From Chryseobacterium sp. Leaf394 (lineage in GTDB: Bacteria > Bacteroidota > Bacteroidia > Flavobacteriales > Weeksellaceae), in the NCBI RefSeq assembly GCF_001424105.1, contig NZ_LMQH01000006.1:3906-67905 (forward strand): a DNA stretch of 64,000 nucleotides, written 5' to 3'. Below the pieces are notes generated by a model. That model did no database searches. It was not told where the DNA came from and worked only from the letters and a program-made list of their open reading frames with translations. A program made the position numbers and the translations under genes. Of this stretch, positions 24,464 through 33,700 are shown in pieces (within the stretch, counting starts at the first letter, position 1; each line of letters opens with the position of its first letter).

Positions 24464-26104
24464 ATGACAAACAAAATTTTAAATATACTTTCAATCACCG
24501 CATTTTCCATTGCATCAACATACTTGAATGCACAGGAAAAACCCTACGTTTCAGAAGTCTGGACTGCCGATCAGGGGAAAAACTTCAGAAACCCGATCTT
24601 ATACGCAGATTATTCAGATCCAGACGTTACGCGCGTTGGCGATGATTATTATATGACCGCTTCAAGTTTCAACGAAGCTCCGGGATTGCCTATTCTCCAT
24701 TCAAAAGATATGGTCAACTGGAAATTGGTCAACTATGCAATCCAGGATGTTTTACCGAAAGAGCATTTCTCCGTTCCGAGAAGAGGTGATGCAGTTTGGG
24801 CACCAAGTATCCGTTTCCACAAAGGGGAATTCTACATTTACTGGGGCGACCCGGATTTCGGAATTTATATGGTAAAAACCAAAGATCCTCTTGGAAAATG
24901 GGACGAACCCGTTTTGGTCATGGAAGGAAAAGGTTTAATCGATTCCTGCCCGTTCTGGGATGAAGACGGACAGGCCTATTTGGTTCATGGTTGGGCAGGA
25001 AGCCGAGCCGGTGTAAAAAGTATTTTATCTTTAAACAAAATGAATCCTGAAGGAACAAAAGTTTTGGATAAAGGCGTTCATATTTTCGACGGTCACGATG
25101 CTCATCCGACGGTTGAAGGTCCAAAAATGTATAAAAGAAACGGCTATTACTACGTTTTCGCTCCGGCGGGAGGTGTGGCTACAGGTTGGCAGTTGGTTTT
25201 AAGATCAAAAAATATCTACGGTCCTTACGAAGAGAAAATTGTTCTTGAGCAGGGCAAAACAAAAATAAACGGTCCGCATCAGGGAGCTTGGGTAGATACA
25301 CCTTCCGGTGAAGACTGGTTCTACCATTTTCAGGACGTGGATGCAGGAGGAAGAATCGTGCATTTGCAGCCGATGAAATGGGAAAAAGACTGGCCTGTAA
25401 TGGGAATCGACAACGATAAAAACGGAATTGGCGAACCGGTTTTAACGTATAAAAAACCAAACGTTGGGAAAACCTATCCAGTCGTAACTCCGGCTGAAAC
25501 GGATGAGTTTGATGGTGAAAAATTAGGTTTGCAGTGGCAATGGAGTGCCAACGAAAACATCGTTTGGTCATCCAAACTTCCCGGACAGAAATTCCTGAGA
25601 TTATTCTCCATGAAAATGGGCGAAAACGATAAAAACCTTTGGAATGTTCCGAATCTTTTGACTCAAAAATTTCCGGCTCCGAATTTTGTGGCGTCAACCA
25701 AAGTTAAATTGACACCCGAAGATGCTAAAGAAGGAAAAACTGCCGGTCTTTTGGTTATGGGAATGGATCACGCATCCCTTGTTATTACCAATAAAACCGA
25801 TGGATATTATGTTCAGTTGAGAAAAGCTGAAAAGGCTGAAAAAGGTGGTGAGGAAAAAGTTTTATTTGAAACCAAATTAAAAGGAAACGAAGCGTATTTT
25901 AAAGTAAACGTCAGCGAACCGAATGGAATTTGCACGTTCAGCTACAGCGAAAATGGTAAAAATTTCATTAAAGTGGGCGAACCGTTTCAGGCAAAACCAG
26001 GAAAATGGATTGGTGCGAAAGTAGGGTTATATTCTGTAAGCACACAGAAAGCAAACCGTGGTGGGTACGCAGATTTTGAATATTTTAGAATAACAAAAAA
26101 TTAG
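24464..26104 (+). CDS. GH43 beta-xylosidase/arabinofuranosidase family enzyme
   Basis: This exported enzyme removes arabinose or xylose side chains. The signal peptide ends at LNA-QE. The five-bladed propeller residues are visible: D52 (YSDPDV, general base), D160 (LIDSCPFWDEDG, modulator) and E218 (PTVEGPKMY, general acid). A C-terminal beta-sandwich (about 345-546) is of the kind found in larger GH43 subfamilies. At 546 residues it is full length. In this locus the likely target is arabinan or other RG-I side chains, which the sequence does not settle. Confidence 0.9.
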   Translation: MTNKILNILSITAFSIASTYLNAQEKPYVSEVWTADQGKNFRNPILYADYSDPDVTRVGDDYYMTASSFNEAPGLPILHSKDMVNWKLVNYAIQDVLPKEHFSVPRRGDAVWAPSIRFHKGEFYIYWGDPDFGIYMVKTKDPLGKWDEPVLVMEGKGLIDSCPFWDEDGQAYLVHGWAGSRAGVKSILSLNKMNPEGTKVLDKGVHIFDGHDAHPTVEGPKMYKRNGYYYVFAPAGGVATGWQLVLRSKNIYGPYEEKIVLEQGKTKINGPHQGAWVDTPSGEDWFYHFQDVDAGGRIVHLQPMKWEKDWPVMGIDNDKNGIGEPVLTYKKPNVGKTYPVVTPAETDEFDGEKLGLQWQWSANENIVWSSKLPGQKFLRLFSMKMGENDKNLWNVPNLLTQKFPAPNFVASTKVKLTPEDAKEGKTAGLLVMGMDHASLVITNKTDGYYVQLRKAEKAEKGGEEKVLFETKLKGNEAYFKVNVSEPNGICTFSYSENGKNFIKVGEPFQAKPGKWIGAKVGLYSVSTQKANRGGYADFEYFRITKN

Positions 26105-26184
26105 ATATTTCCCACAAATCTCACGGATTTTCACAGATAAATTTTACAGAAAATTCTGTCTGATTTGCTGAGTCTGCGGGAGTA
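26105..26184. repeat. CACAGATT-type hairpin repeat
   Basis: It contains CCCACAAATCTCACGGATTT and TTTGCTGAGTCTGCGGGAG, which form an imperfect hairpin. Related copies lie at 32191-32266, 37712-37790, 39171-39256 and 62660-62730, with a partial at 49279-49325. Confidence 0.6.
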
Positions 26185-26195
26185 AAAAGGCTACG

Positions 26196-26228
26196 AAACC
26201 TAACGGGTTTTGAAAACCCGTTAGGTTT
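26196..26228. repeat. 33-base palindrome
   Basis: AAACCTAACGGGTTTT is followed by its complement across a short centre, giving a nearly perfect hairpin. Similar palindromes with a different stem (AAACCTCATAGGTTT) lie at 32754-32786 and 39365-39397. There is no T-run after the stem, so termination is uncertain. Confidence 0.7.
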
Positions 26229-26272
26229 ATGAAATCAAAGGTTTAAAAAATTTGTGCTTAATAATTTCAATA

Positions 26273-27100
26273 ATGAACAAAACATTCAATCATATCTTTT
26301 TATTTTTAGTTGCCGCATTTCTTCTGTCGTCATGTCAGTCGCAAAATGCAGTTGCTAAAAATAAATCCGATAAAAAAGTCACCCGCATTTTCCTCGTCGG
26401 CGATTCTACAATGGCCGATTACACGGGAAATTATGAGCCTGGCAAAGATTACATGAAAGTTCGTTATCCTGTTACAGGATGGGGACAGGTTTTTCAGCCG
26501 TTTTTTGTGAAAGACAGTTTGAAAAGTTTAACCTCATTAAAAGATTCAGTAAAAATCATCGACCGTGCGCATGGCGGAAGAAGCACAAGAACATTTTTCC
26601 AGGAAGGAAGATGGAGATATGTCTATGAAAACTTAAAACCCGGCGATTACGTGATGATGCAGTTCGGTCACAACGACGGTTCAGAAAAACATACAGAACG
26701 TTACGTAAATATCGAAGGGTACAAAGAATTTTTAAGATTATTCGTTGCTCAAACCATTCAGAAAGGCGGCAAACCCATCATCATCACTCCGGTTGCAAGA
26801 AACTTTCCATGGAAAGATGGCAAACTGGAAAATATTCATGGAGAATATTGGCAGGCTCCAATCGATATTGCGAAGGAAATGAATGTTCCATATATCGATT
26901 TAAACAAAATATCCATGGATTTTTTCACCAAAAAAGGTCAGGATTATGCGAGCAGTCATTATTTTATGAATCTTCCTGAAGGCGTGTATGAAGCGTATCC
27001 TAAAGGCAATAAAGACAATACCCATTTTCAGCCGGAAGGAGCAAAAGTGGTCGCACAGATGGTGTTCACAGAATTTAAAAATATAATTAAAACTAAATAA
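26273..27100 (+). CDS. Rhamnogalacturonan acetylesterase (CE12/SGNH), copy 1
   Basis: This lipoprotein removes acetyl groups from rhamnogalacturonan. The start at 26273 (MNKTFNHIF) is chosen over 26252 because it gives a clean lipoprotein signal ending LLSSC. SGNH blocks are present: FLVGDSTMADY (Ser nucleophile), GRSTRTF, QFGHND (Gly/Asn), and DNTHFQPEGA (Asp-His of the triad). It is about 275 residues. GH28 starts ten bases later, suggesting combined deacetylation and cleavage. A shorter relative is at 31453. Confidence 0.88.
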   Translation: MNKTFNHIFLFLVAAFLLSSCQSQNAVAKNKSDKKVTRIFLVGDSTMADYTGNYEPGKDYMKVRYPVTGWGQVFQPFFVKDSLKSLTSLKDSVKIIDRAHGGRSTRTFFQEGRWRYVYENLKPGDYVMMQFGHNDGSEKHTERYVNIEGYKEFLRLFVAQTIQKGGKPIIITPVARNFPWKDGKLENIHGEYWQAPIDIAKEMNVPYIDLNKISMDFFTKKGQDYASSHYFMNLPEGVYEAYPKGNKDNTHFQPEGAKVVAQMVFTEFKNIIKTK

Positions 27101-27110
27101 TAAAGAAATA

Positions 27111-28772
27111 ATGAAGAAGTCATTCAAAATAATAGGTCTTGTCGCGGCAATGATGTTTTCGGGACAGTTCTACGCTCAGAATACAGATATTTATAAAGGA
27201 ATTGAGTTTAAAATGCCTAAAGTGGCAGAAACTTCTTTCGCAGCAAATACCGTATCGATCAAAGATTTCGGTGGTGTTGCAGGGGGAAGTGTGAAAAATA
27301 CAGAAGCTTTCAAAAAGGCAATCGACGCTTTGGTAAAAAAAGGTGGCGGTAAACTGGTGGTTCCAAGAGGGCTTTGGTTAACCGGACCCATCGTTTTGCA
27401 GAGCAACATCAACCTTCATGTAGAAGACGGTGCGATGATTATTTTCAGCACAGACAAGAGCGATTATCCTTTGGTAGACGTGAGTTTTGAAGGTTTAAAT
27501 ACCATCCGTTGCCAGTCTCCGATTTCTGCGAGAAATGCGAAAAATATTGCGATTACAGGAAAAGGTGTGATCGACGGAAGCGGTGATGCATGGAGAGCCG
27601 TGAAAAAATCGAAATTATCTGAAGTGGAATGGAAAAAATTCGTTGCATCAGGCGGAATCGTTTCTAAAGATGGAAAAACCTGGTACCCTTCAGAAAGCTA
27701 TAAAAAAGGATTTGAAGGCAGCTCAAGTTTCAACGTTCCCGATAAAATCAACAAATCTGAACTGGAATCTGTGAAAGATTTCCTACGTCCGGTAATGGTG
27801 AGCATCGTAGGTTGCGATCAGGTACTTTTGGATGGCCCGACTTTCCAGAATTCTCCGGCATGGAACCTTCACCCACTCATGACTTCAAATTTAATTTTAA
27901 GAAATCTTACCGTTAGAAACCCTTGGTATTCTCAAAACGGTGACGGTGTAGATTTGGAATCATGTAAAAATGTTCTGATCTACGACAATACTTTCGACGT
28001 GGGTGATGATGCGATTTGTATTAAATCCGGGAAAAATGAAGACGGTAGAAAAAGAGGAATGCCTACTGAAAACGTAATCATCAAAAACAATATGGTGTAT
28101 CACGGTCACGGTGGTTTCGTAATCGGAAGTGAAATGTCTGGTGGAGCAAGAAATATGCATGTTTCAGACTGTACGTTCATCGGAACAGACATCGGTCTGC
28201 GTTTCAAAACAACCCGTGGACGAGGTGGTGTAGTTGAAAATATTTATATCAAAAACATCGATATGATCAACATTCCGACGCAGACGATTGGTTTTAATAT
28301 GTTCTACGAAGGTGCTTCTCCGGTTTTGGAGGACGGACAAAAAGCGGAAGGAAACAAAGCTCCGGAAAAAACATATCCGGTGACTGAGGAAACGCCTGTT
28401 TTCAGAAATATTTACTTTAAAAATATCACAGCAACGAATTCTGACGAAGCGATTACTTTATTTGGATTGGCAGAAATGAACCTTAAAAATATCGTGATTG
28501 AAGATTCTCAGTTCGAAACTAAAAAAGGACTAAGCATCGTAGACGCAGACGGAATTCAGCTGAAAAACGTAAAACTGAAATATTCAGAAGGAACTGGAGC
28601 TACGATCTATAACAGTAAAAACGTTGATCTTTCTTCCCTTCAGCTGGAATCAAGTCAAAAACCAACCATCAAAGTTTTAGGAGCAAAAACCACATCGGTA
28701 AAACTTCCAAAAGATGTAAAAGGTGAGCAGCTGAGCATCTCGAAAGAGATTGCGAAGAATGCGGTTAAATAA
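27111..28772 (+). CDS. GH28 polygalacturonase family enzyme
   Basis: This exported beta-helix enzyme hydrolyses alpha-1,4-galacturonan or related rhamnogalacturonan bonds. The signal peptide ends FYA-QN (residues 21-24). All four GH28 motifs are visible: NGDGVD (276-281), GDDAICIKSG with D299-D300, HGHGG (331-335) and RFK (364-366). At 553 residues it is longer than minimal polygalacturonases because of insertions near 160-220 and 400-420. Exo versus endo mode and HG versus RG backbone cannot be told from sequence alone. Confidence 0.93.
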   Translation: MKKSFKIIGLVAAMMFSGQFYAQNTDIYKGIEFKMPKVAETSFAANTVSIKDFGGVAGGSVKNTEAFKKAIDALVKKGGGKLVVPRGLWLTGPIVLQSNINLHVEDGAMIIFSTDKSDYPLVDVSFEGLNTIRCQSPISARNAKNIAITGKGVIDGSGDAWRAVKKSKLSEVEWKKFVASGGIVSKDGKTWYPSESYKKGFEGSSSFNVPDKINKSELESVKDFLRPVMVSIVGCDQVLLDGPTFQNSPAWNLHPLMTSNLILRNLTVRNPWYSQNGDGVDLESCKNVLIYDNTFDVGDDAICIKSGKNEDGRKRGMPTENVIIKNNMVYHGHGGFVIGSEMSGGARNMHVSDCTFIGTDIGLRFKTTRGRGGVVENIYIKNIDMINIPTQTIGFNMFYEGASPVLEDGQKAEGNKAPEKTYPVTEETPVFRNIYFKNITATNSDEAITLFGLAEMNLKNIVIEDSQFETKKGLSIVDADGIQLKNVKLKYSEGTGATIYNSKNVDLSSLQLESSQKPTIKVLGAKTTSVKLPKDVKGEQLSISKEIAKNAVK

Positions 28773-29072
28773 TTTAAGATTTGACGTTTGAGATTTGAGA
28801 TTCTGGATTCGGGTTTTTGAATTCAAGATTTAAAATTTAAGATTCAATATAGAAGAGAATTTTAATTTTTCAATTTCATGTATCTTAAATATTTTCAAAG
28901 TTAAAAAACTTCAAGTTTTCTAATGTGTCAACAGATTTTTGGTGAAATTGAAACACAAGCTTTTTTGAACTTGTATTTTCAAAGTTTTAAACTTAAAAAT
29001 TGCGAGAATCTTTTGTGACTTTTGTGGTTAAACTAAAAAGTTGCGGTTGAACAAAACCAAATTAATTTAAAA
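28773..29072. other. Gene-free gap after GH28
   Basis: The first 75 bases are low-complexity GATTTGAGATT-type DNA. The rest is AT-rich and shows no convincing hairpin terminator, promoter or frame. I see nothing else in it. Confidence 0.6.
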
Positions 29073-29978
29073 ATGAGTTTTCACAAACTATATTTTCTTT
29101 TTGTTTTTTTTGTAGGAGCAACAGCATTCGGTCAGACAAAGCCGAATGCTACTCCTTACACAAACGAAGCAACATACGAAAAACTTAAAAAGAAACATCC
29201 GTTCATCACGCCTTTGAACAGACCGGTTCCGCCCAACATCGGGATCGATAAAGATATAGAATATGCCAACATTAACGGACTTTCCCTGAAAGCCGACATC
29301 TACTACCCTCTTGATAAATTCAATAAACATCCTGCAATCGCAATGGTTCATGGTGGTGGCTGGATTTCAGGAAGCAAGGAAAATGAAAAATACATGGCTC
29401 AGGAATTGGCCGCAAAAGGATATGTTGCTATTGCAGTCGGTTACCGATTGAGCGAAGTTGCAAAATATCCCGCAGCGATTGATGATGTAAACAATGCCAT
29501 TGAATATTTAAAGAAAAACAAAAAGAAATATTCTGTAGACACCAAAAAGGTCGCAATTTTAGGCGAATCAGCGGGTGCCCAGATTGCGACTTTGGTTGGA
29601 GTAAAATCTAAGGGAAAGATAAAAGCGATTGTGAATGTAGATGGTGTCGTTTCATTTATTCATGAAGAATCGGGTAAAGAAGGAACTTACGATGCTTTTT
29701 GGTTGGGTTACGCTCACAAAGATAATCCTGAAATCTGGAAAGATGCTTCCCCATTGGAATTCGTGGATAAAAAAACACCTCCTACTCTATTTATCAATTC
29801 TTCGCAACCCCGTTTTCACGCTGGAAGAGATGATATGATGAAAAAACTGAAAAGCTACGGAACTTTCACAGAATTTCACGAAATCAAAGACACTCCACAC
29901 TCCTTCTGGTCTGCCGAACCTTGGTTTACAGAAACTTTAAATCTGACGCTGGAGTTTTTAGATAAAACTTTGAAATAG
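29073..29978 (+). CDS. Alpha/beta-hydrolase esterase
   Basis: This exported esterase (signal peptide ending TAFG-QT) probably removes acetyl or feruloyl groups from pectin side chains. The oxyanion motif HGGGW (93-97), nucleophile S166 in GESAG and late DTPHSFW with the catalytic His are clear. At 301 residues it is a typical esterase/lipase of the BD-FAE-like group. It stands alone between gaps of 300 and 223 bases. The substrate is inferred from the locus only. Confidence 0.85.
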   Translation: MSFHKLYFLFVFFVGATAFGQTKPNATPYTNEATYEKLKKKHPFITPLNRPVPPNIGIDKDIEYANINGLSLKADIYYPLDKFNKHPAIAMVHGGGWISGSKENEKYMAQELAAKGYVAIAVGYRLSEVAKYPAAIDDVNNAIEYLKKNKKKYSVDTKKVAILGESAGAQIATLVGVKSKGKIKAIVNVDGVVSFIHEESGKEGTYDAFWLGYAHKDNPEIWKDASPLEFVDKKTPPTLFINSSQPRFHAGRDDMMKKLKSYGTFTEFHEIKDTPHSFWSAEPWFTETLNLTLEFLDKTLK

Positions 29979-29980
29979 AT

Positions 29981-30010
29981 TTAGGTTAAGGTTAAGGTTA
30001 AGGTTAAGGC
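29981..30010. repeat. GGTTAA tandem repeat
   Basis: Four consecutive GGTTAA hexamers follow the esterase stop codon directly. It is a possible slippage site with no coding effect. Confidence 0.75.
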
Positions 30011-30018
30011 AAAATTAA

Positions 30019-30172
30019 AACGCAAAGATTTAATCTAGTGATAATATAATTTTAAGGAGCAAAAAATAATCAATAAATTGATTGTAAGCTCACGGTTATT
30101 TTCAAGCTTAAGCGACTTCTTCGCATCCTTTGCTCTTTAAAAATTACTTATAATAAATTAAAACTTTGCGTT
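30019..30172. repeat. ACGCAAAG...CTTTGCGTT palindromic element
   Basis: AACGCAAAG at the left end pairs with CTTTGCGTT at the right end. Inner segments around TTAAGGAGC and GCTCTTTAAAA also pair. It fills most of the gap before the second methylesterase. Confidence 0.55.
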
Positions 30173-30201
30173 AAAAAACATACATTTAAAATAATTTTTC
30201 A

Positions 30202-31179
30202 ATGAAAAAAATATTTTTAATACTCTTCGTTTCTATCACCAATTTTTTATTGGCCGGAACTGATCCTTACATCACAGTGACCGTTGCAAAAGATGGCAGC
30301 GGACAATTCACTTCTATTCAAAAAGCAATTACATCGATCCGAGATTTAGGTCCTGGTGAAGCTTTGGTTAAAATAAAAGCTGGAACGTACAATGAGAAGA
30401 TCGTCATCCCATCTTCAAAACATAAAATCACTTTACAGGGCGACAGCAAAGAAAATACGATTATCTCCAATGATGATTATTCAGGAAAACTGGATGCTTT
30501 GAATGAGAAAATGACGACTTTCAATTCATACACTTTGTTGGTGATGTCAGATGATGTTAAAATTTCAAATCTGACTATAAAAAATGCTTCATGCAATCAG
30601 GGACAAGCCGTTGCGCTTCATGTGGAAGGTGACCGTTTTATAATTAAAAATTCCAATATTTTGGGATGTCAGGACACTGTTTATACCGGTGGAAATCACA
30701 GCAGACAATACTATGAAAATTGTTTCATTGAAGGAACTACCGACTTTATTTTCGGTTCGGCAACCGTGGTTTTCAAAAACTGTACGATAAAAAGTTTAGC
30801 CAATTCTTATATTACGGCGGCATCAACTGATCAGTCTAAAAGTTTTGGACATGTATTTTTTGACTGTAAATTAATTGCCAAAGAAGGCATCAACAAAGTA
30901 TTTTTGGGAAGACCGTGGAGATCTTACGCAAGAACCGTTTTCATCAATACCGAAATGGGCAACCACATCCTTCCTGAAGGCTGGAACCCGTGGAAAGGCG
31001 ACAAAATGTTCCCGGACAAAGACAAAACTGCCTACTACGCAGAATACAAAAGCAAAGGCGAAGGCGGAAAAACCGAAAACCGTGTAGCCTGGTCGCATCA
31101 GCTGACAAAAAAAGAAGCAAAAAAATACACGATCAAAAACATTTTCGGAGACTGGAATCCGGATATGAGTAATAAGTAA
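30202..31179 (+). CDS. Pectin methylesterase (CE8), copy 2
   Basis: This is a second secreted methylesterase. A signal peptide covers residues 1-19. CE8 motifs GQAVAL (Q135), CQDTVY (Q157, D158), GTTDFIFG (D181) and LGRPWR (236-240) are intact. At 325 residues it is only loosely similar to copy 1 outside the motifs, so the two probably prefer different methylation patterns or chain positions. The C-terminal MSNK and the stop lie inside a GTAATAAGTAATTGGTAATG repeat also found at the ends of two esterase genes. Confidence 0.93.
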   Translation: MKKIFLILFVSITNFLLAGTDPYITVTVAKDGSGQFTSIQKAITSIRDLGPGEALVKIKAGTYNEKIVIPSSKHKITLQGDSKENTIISNDDYSGKLDALNEKMTTFNSYTLLVMSDDVKISNLTIKNASCNQGQAVALHVEGDRFIIKNSNILGCQDTVYTGGNHSRQYYENCFIEGTTDFIFGSATVVFKNCTIKSLANSYITAASTDQSKSFGHVFFDCKLIAKEGINKVFLGRPWRSYARTVFINTEMGNHILPEGWNPWKGDKMFPDKDKTAYYAEYKSKGEGGKTENRVAWSHQLTKKEAKKYTIKNIFGDWNPDMSNK

Positions 31180-31452
31180 TTGGTAATGAGCAATCTCAAA
31201 GCCATTTAAATATAACAGTTAGTATTAGCGATGTCATGCTGAGCCTGTCGAAGCATTTCACAATAATAAAACCATAGAATGAAAAGTTATTTTACCGCAA
31301 AAGAAACAAAAGACGTTTGAGAATGATAGATAATCAAAAGTTTGCAAAATGAAACTTTTACATTTTGTAAACTTTTGACAGTCTTATTTTTAATTATTTC
31401 TTTTGACTCTTTTGCGGTTTAAAATTTTTCACATTAAATAAAAATTTTAAAA
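31180..31452. repeat. Gap with ACCGCAAAAG palindromic element
   Basis: A fragment of the flavobacterial GAGCCTGTCGAAG repeat lies at 31233-31261. The main element, 31294-31418, has ACCGCAAAAG pairing with CTTTTGCGGT and an inner pair CAAAAGTTTGCAAAATG with CATTTTGTAAACTTTTG. It may act as a terminator-like structure for the methylesterase gene. Confidence 0.6.
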
Positions 31453-32190
31453 ATGAAAAAAATACTTTTAGTCCTAAGCATCATAATTTCAGCATTATCG
31501 ACAGCTCAGAAAAAACCAACCTTATTTTTAATTGGCGACTCCACGATGTCTAATAAAGACAATCCCGAAAAAAATCCGGAACACGGTTGGGGACAGGTTT
31601 TAGGACAATTTTTAACTCCAAATATTGAGCTTCAAAATCATGCAATGAATGGCAGAAGCTCAAAAAGTTTCAGAACAGAAGGCCGCTGGGACAAAGTTGA
31701 AAAGCAATTGAAAAAAGGTGATTTCGTGATTATTCAGTTCGGTCATAATGATCAGAAACTGAAAGATTCAACGAAATTTACCAATCCACATACTCAGTAC
31801 AGAGCCAATTTGGAAAGGTATGTGAATGAAACCCGTGCAAAAGGTGCAACGCCCATTCTGATGACTTCAATTACCAGAAGAAACTTCAACGAAAATGGGG
31901 TTTTAATTGATACGCACACCGATTATCCTTTGGTGGTAAGAATGGTGGCGAATGATATGAAAGTCGCGTTTGTAGACATGCAGTTACTGACCGAACAGAT
32001 GGAAATCGCTGCAGGTCCGGAAAAGTCAAAATTATTGCACCTTCATTTCAAGGCAGGTGAAAATGCATATTACGACAAAGATAAAGCGGATGATACGCAT
32101 TTATCAAAACTGGGAGCAGAAACGGTTGCCAAACTGGCTACAAAGTCTTTAAAAAACTTAAAGACAGGTCTGGAGAAATATATTAAATAA
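31453..32190 (+). CDS. Rhamnogalacturonan acetylesterase (CE12/SGNH), copy 2
   Basis: This exported SGNH esterase (signal peptide ending STA-QK) has FLIGDSTMSNKDN with the Ser nucleophile, NGRSSKSF, IQFGHND and DDTHLSKLGAE with the Asp-His pair. At 245 residues it is compact and lacks the lipobox of copy 1, so it may be periplasmic while copy 1 is membrane bound. It probably removes acetyl from RG oligomers after uptake. Localisation is inferred from signal type. Confidence 0.88.
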   Translation: MKKILLVLSIIISALSTAQKKPTLFLIGDSTMSNKDNPEKNPEHGWGQVLGQFLTPNIELQNHAMNGRSSKSFRTEGRWDKVEKQLKKGDFVIIQFGHNDQKLKDSTKFTNPHTQYRANLERYVNETRAKGATPILMTSITRRNFNENGVLIDTHTDYPLVVRMVANDMKVAFVDMQLLTEQMEIAAGPEKSKLLHLHFKAGENAYYDKDKADDTHLSKLGAETVAKLATKSLKNLKTGLEKYIK

Positions 32191-32355
32191 TATCCCACAG
32201 ATCGCACAGATTTTCACAGATTGATTTGTAGAAAATAATCTGCTCAATCTGCAAAGTCTGTGAGAGAAATCAACACTCAGTTTGTCATCCAGAGCGAAAC
32301 GGAGTGTAGCGTGGAATCACAGAAGATTCAAATGTATAGATTCCTACGGAATGAC
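32191..32355. repeat. Two adjacent repeat elements
   Basis: A CACAGATT-type hairpin repeat (32191-32266) is followed by an element 32284-32355 that begins GTCATCCAGAGCGAAACGGA and ends GATTCCTACGGAATGAC. The right end is shared with the elements at 35095-35154 and 42396-42456. No gene or promoter is evident in this gap. Confidence 0.6.
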
Positions 32356-32398
32356 AAAGTTTATGTTTAAGTAATTACAAAAATTCAAAAATCACAAT

Positions 32399-32740
32399 AT
32401 GAATTTCAAAAAAGAACCATTTTTCGATGGCAATACCGAATGGGAAGATTTGGGAGCCGGTGTTTCCAGACAGTTTGTGGGATACAACTCTCAGGTCATG
32501 ATGGTCATCGTTAAATTTGAAAAAGATGCTATTGGAGCTGTACATCAGCATTTTCATTCTCAAATCACGTATGTGGCTGAAGGAAAGTTTGAAGTAAGCG
32601 TAGACGGCGAAACCAAAATCCTGCAGAAAGGTGACGGATTTTTTGCACAACCCAATATTTTCCATGGTGTAAAATGTCTGGAAGCTGGTCAGTTGATAGA
32701 TGCATTTACACCGTTTAGAGAGGATTTTCTGAAAGATTAA
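32399..32740 (+). CDS. kdgF: Cupin protein KdgF, uronate-linearising
   Basis: This small cytoplasmic cupin is expected to convert delta-4,5-unsaturated galacturonate to the linear 4-deoxy-5-ketouronate used by KduI. The 113-residue protein has no signal peptide. Metal-site residues cluster in VHQHFHSQITYVAEG (H49, H51, H53, Q55) and NIFHGV (H89), and the PFREDFL end is typical of KdgF. It is about 19 kb from kduI but within the enzyme cluster, and it closes the only gap in the unsaturated-uronate branch. Confidence 0.85.
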   Translation: MNFKKEPFFDGNTEWEDLGAGVSRQFVGYNSQVMMVIVKFEKDAIGAVHQHFHSQITYVAEGKFEVSVDGETKILQKGDGFFAQPNIFHGVKCLEAGQLIDAFTPFREDFLKD

Positions 32741-32753
32741 ATTTTATAAAATT

Positions 32754-32786
32754 AAACCTCATAGGTTTCGAAAACCTATGAGGTTT
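32754..32786. terminator. 33-base palindrome after kdgF
   Basis: AAACCTCATAGGTTT is followed by its complement across CGA. A nearly identical palindrome lies at 39365-39397. It is 13 bases after the kdgF stop and 14 bases before the next gene. It may terminate or stabilise transcripts; only a few T residues follow. Confidence 0.5.
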
Positions 32787-32800
32787 CTTATTTAACGCCA

Positions 32801-33700
32801 ATGAAAAAAGTATTTTTTTTAATCATTATTTTCCTTTTCACTCAGTTTTCCGCACAGGAAAAAATATCGTTTTGGCCTAAAGGTGAAATGCCCAATTCAA
32901 AAATTTTAGCATCAAAGACCAAAAAGAAAAAAGAACTGGCAGAACTGAAAGAAGCTGAACTTTTTGCATTTTTGCCTCCCGTGAAGGAGAGAAATCAGAA
33001 GTCCGTCATCATCATTCCCGGCGGTGGATATTCAAAACTGACTTATGATGAAGGTGCTTTTCAAATTGCAAAATGGATGAACACTTTGGGGATTTCGGCT
33101 TTTGTTTTAAATTACAGACTACCTACTTCACCCGATTTAATTCAAAAAGAAATTGCGCCTTTGCAGGATCTTCAGGCTGCCATCAAATACATCAGAAAAA
33201 ATTCAAATCAGTGGGGAATTTCTCCCGATCAGGTGGGCGTTGTCGGAACCTCAGCAGGCGGACATTTGGCGACAATGGCCAGCAATATTTCTAAAGATTA
33301 CACAGAATTAAAAGGCGATTGGGAAAGCATTTCTACCATTCCGAATTTTGCCATTCTTTTTTGTCCGGTCATTGATCTGGGCGAATATGCTCACAAAGGA
33401 AGCCGCAACAGTTTGCTGGGCGAAAACGTTTCTCCAGAGAAAATTGCGGAATTTTCCATGCAGAATGTGGTAACCGATAAAACACCGCCAACGATTTTGT
33501 TTCACAATCAGGATGATACGGCCGTTCCGCCGATGAACAGCATTTTGTATTTCAAGGCGATGACGAAAAATAAAGTGAAAGGTGCCATGTTTATTTTCCC
33601 GAAAGGTGGCCACCGGTTTTTTGTAACCGATAAAGACCCGATCAATGAAAACTGGAAAAAACTGTGTGCAGACTGGCTTTTGAGTATTGGTAATAAGTAG
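32801..33700 (+). CDS. Alpha/beta-hydrolase acetylesterase, tandem copy A
   Basis: This exported esterase (signal peptide ending QFSA-QE) has IIPGGGYSKL as oxyanion loop (PGGGY 73-77), S151 in GTSAGGHLA and the late GGHRFF with the catalytic His. At 299 residues it matches bacterial acetyl-xylan-esterase-like proteins found in many polysaccharide loci. A closely related gene follows after a 333-base gap, which shows a tandem duplication. Acetylated pectin or side chains are the likely substrate, by context. Confidence 0.86.
   Translation: MKKVFFLIIIFLFTQFSAQEKISFWPKGEMPNSKILASKTKKKKELAELKEAELFAFLPPVKERNQKSVIIIPGGGYSKLTYDEGAFQIAKWMNTLGISAFVLNYRLPTSPDLIQKEIAPLQDLQAAIKYIRKNSNQWGISPDQVGVVGTSAGGHLATMASNISKDYTELKGDWESISTIPNFAILFCPVIDLGEYAHKGSRNSLLGENVSPEKIAEFSMQNVVTDKTPPTILFHNQDDTAVPPMNSILYFKAMTKNKVKGAMFIFPKGGHRFFVTDKDPINENWKKLCADWLLSIGNK

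Noticed and set aside
25179..25697. 172-codon frame on the minus strand inside the GH43 gene
   Set aside because: The composition is unlike a real protein (Arg/Phe/His rich, no start context) and it lies wholly within a catalytically intact GH43 gene.
26252..26272. Upstream start for the first CE12 gene
   Set aside because: The added residues precede a complete lipoprotein signal that begins at 26273.
29981..30010. GGTTAA tandem repeat as phase-variable switch
   Set aside because: It lies after a stop codon and over 190 bases from the next start, with hexamer units that would not shift a frame.
32399..32740. Cupin as a generic regulator or storage protein
   Set aside because: Its length, His/Gln cluster, PFREDFL end and position in a pectin locus fit KdgF better.
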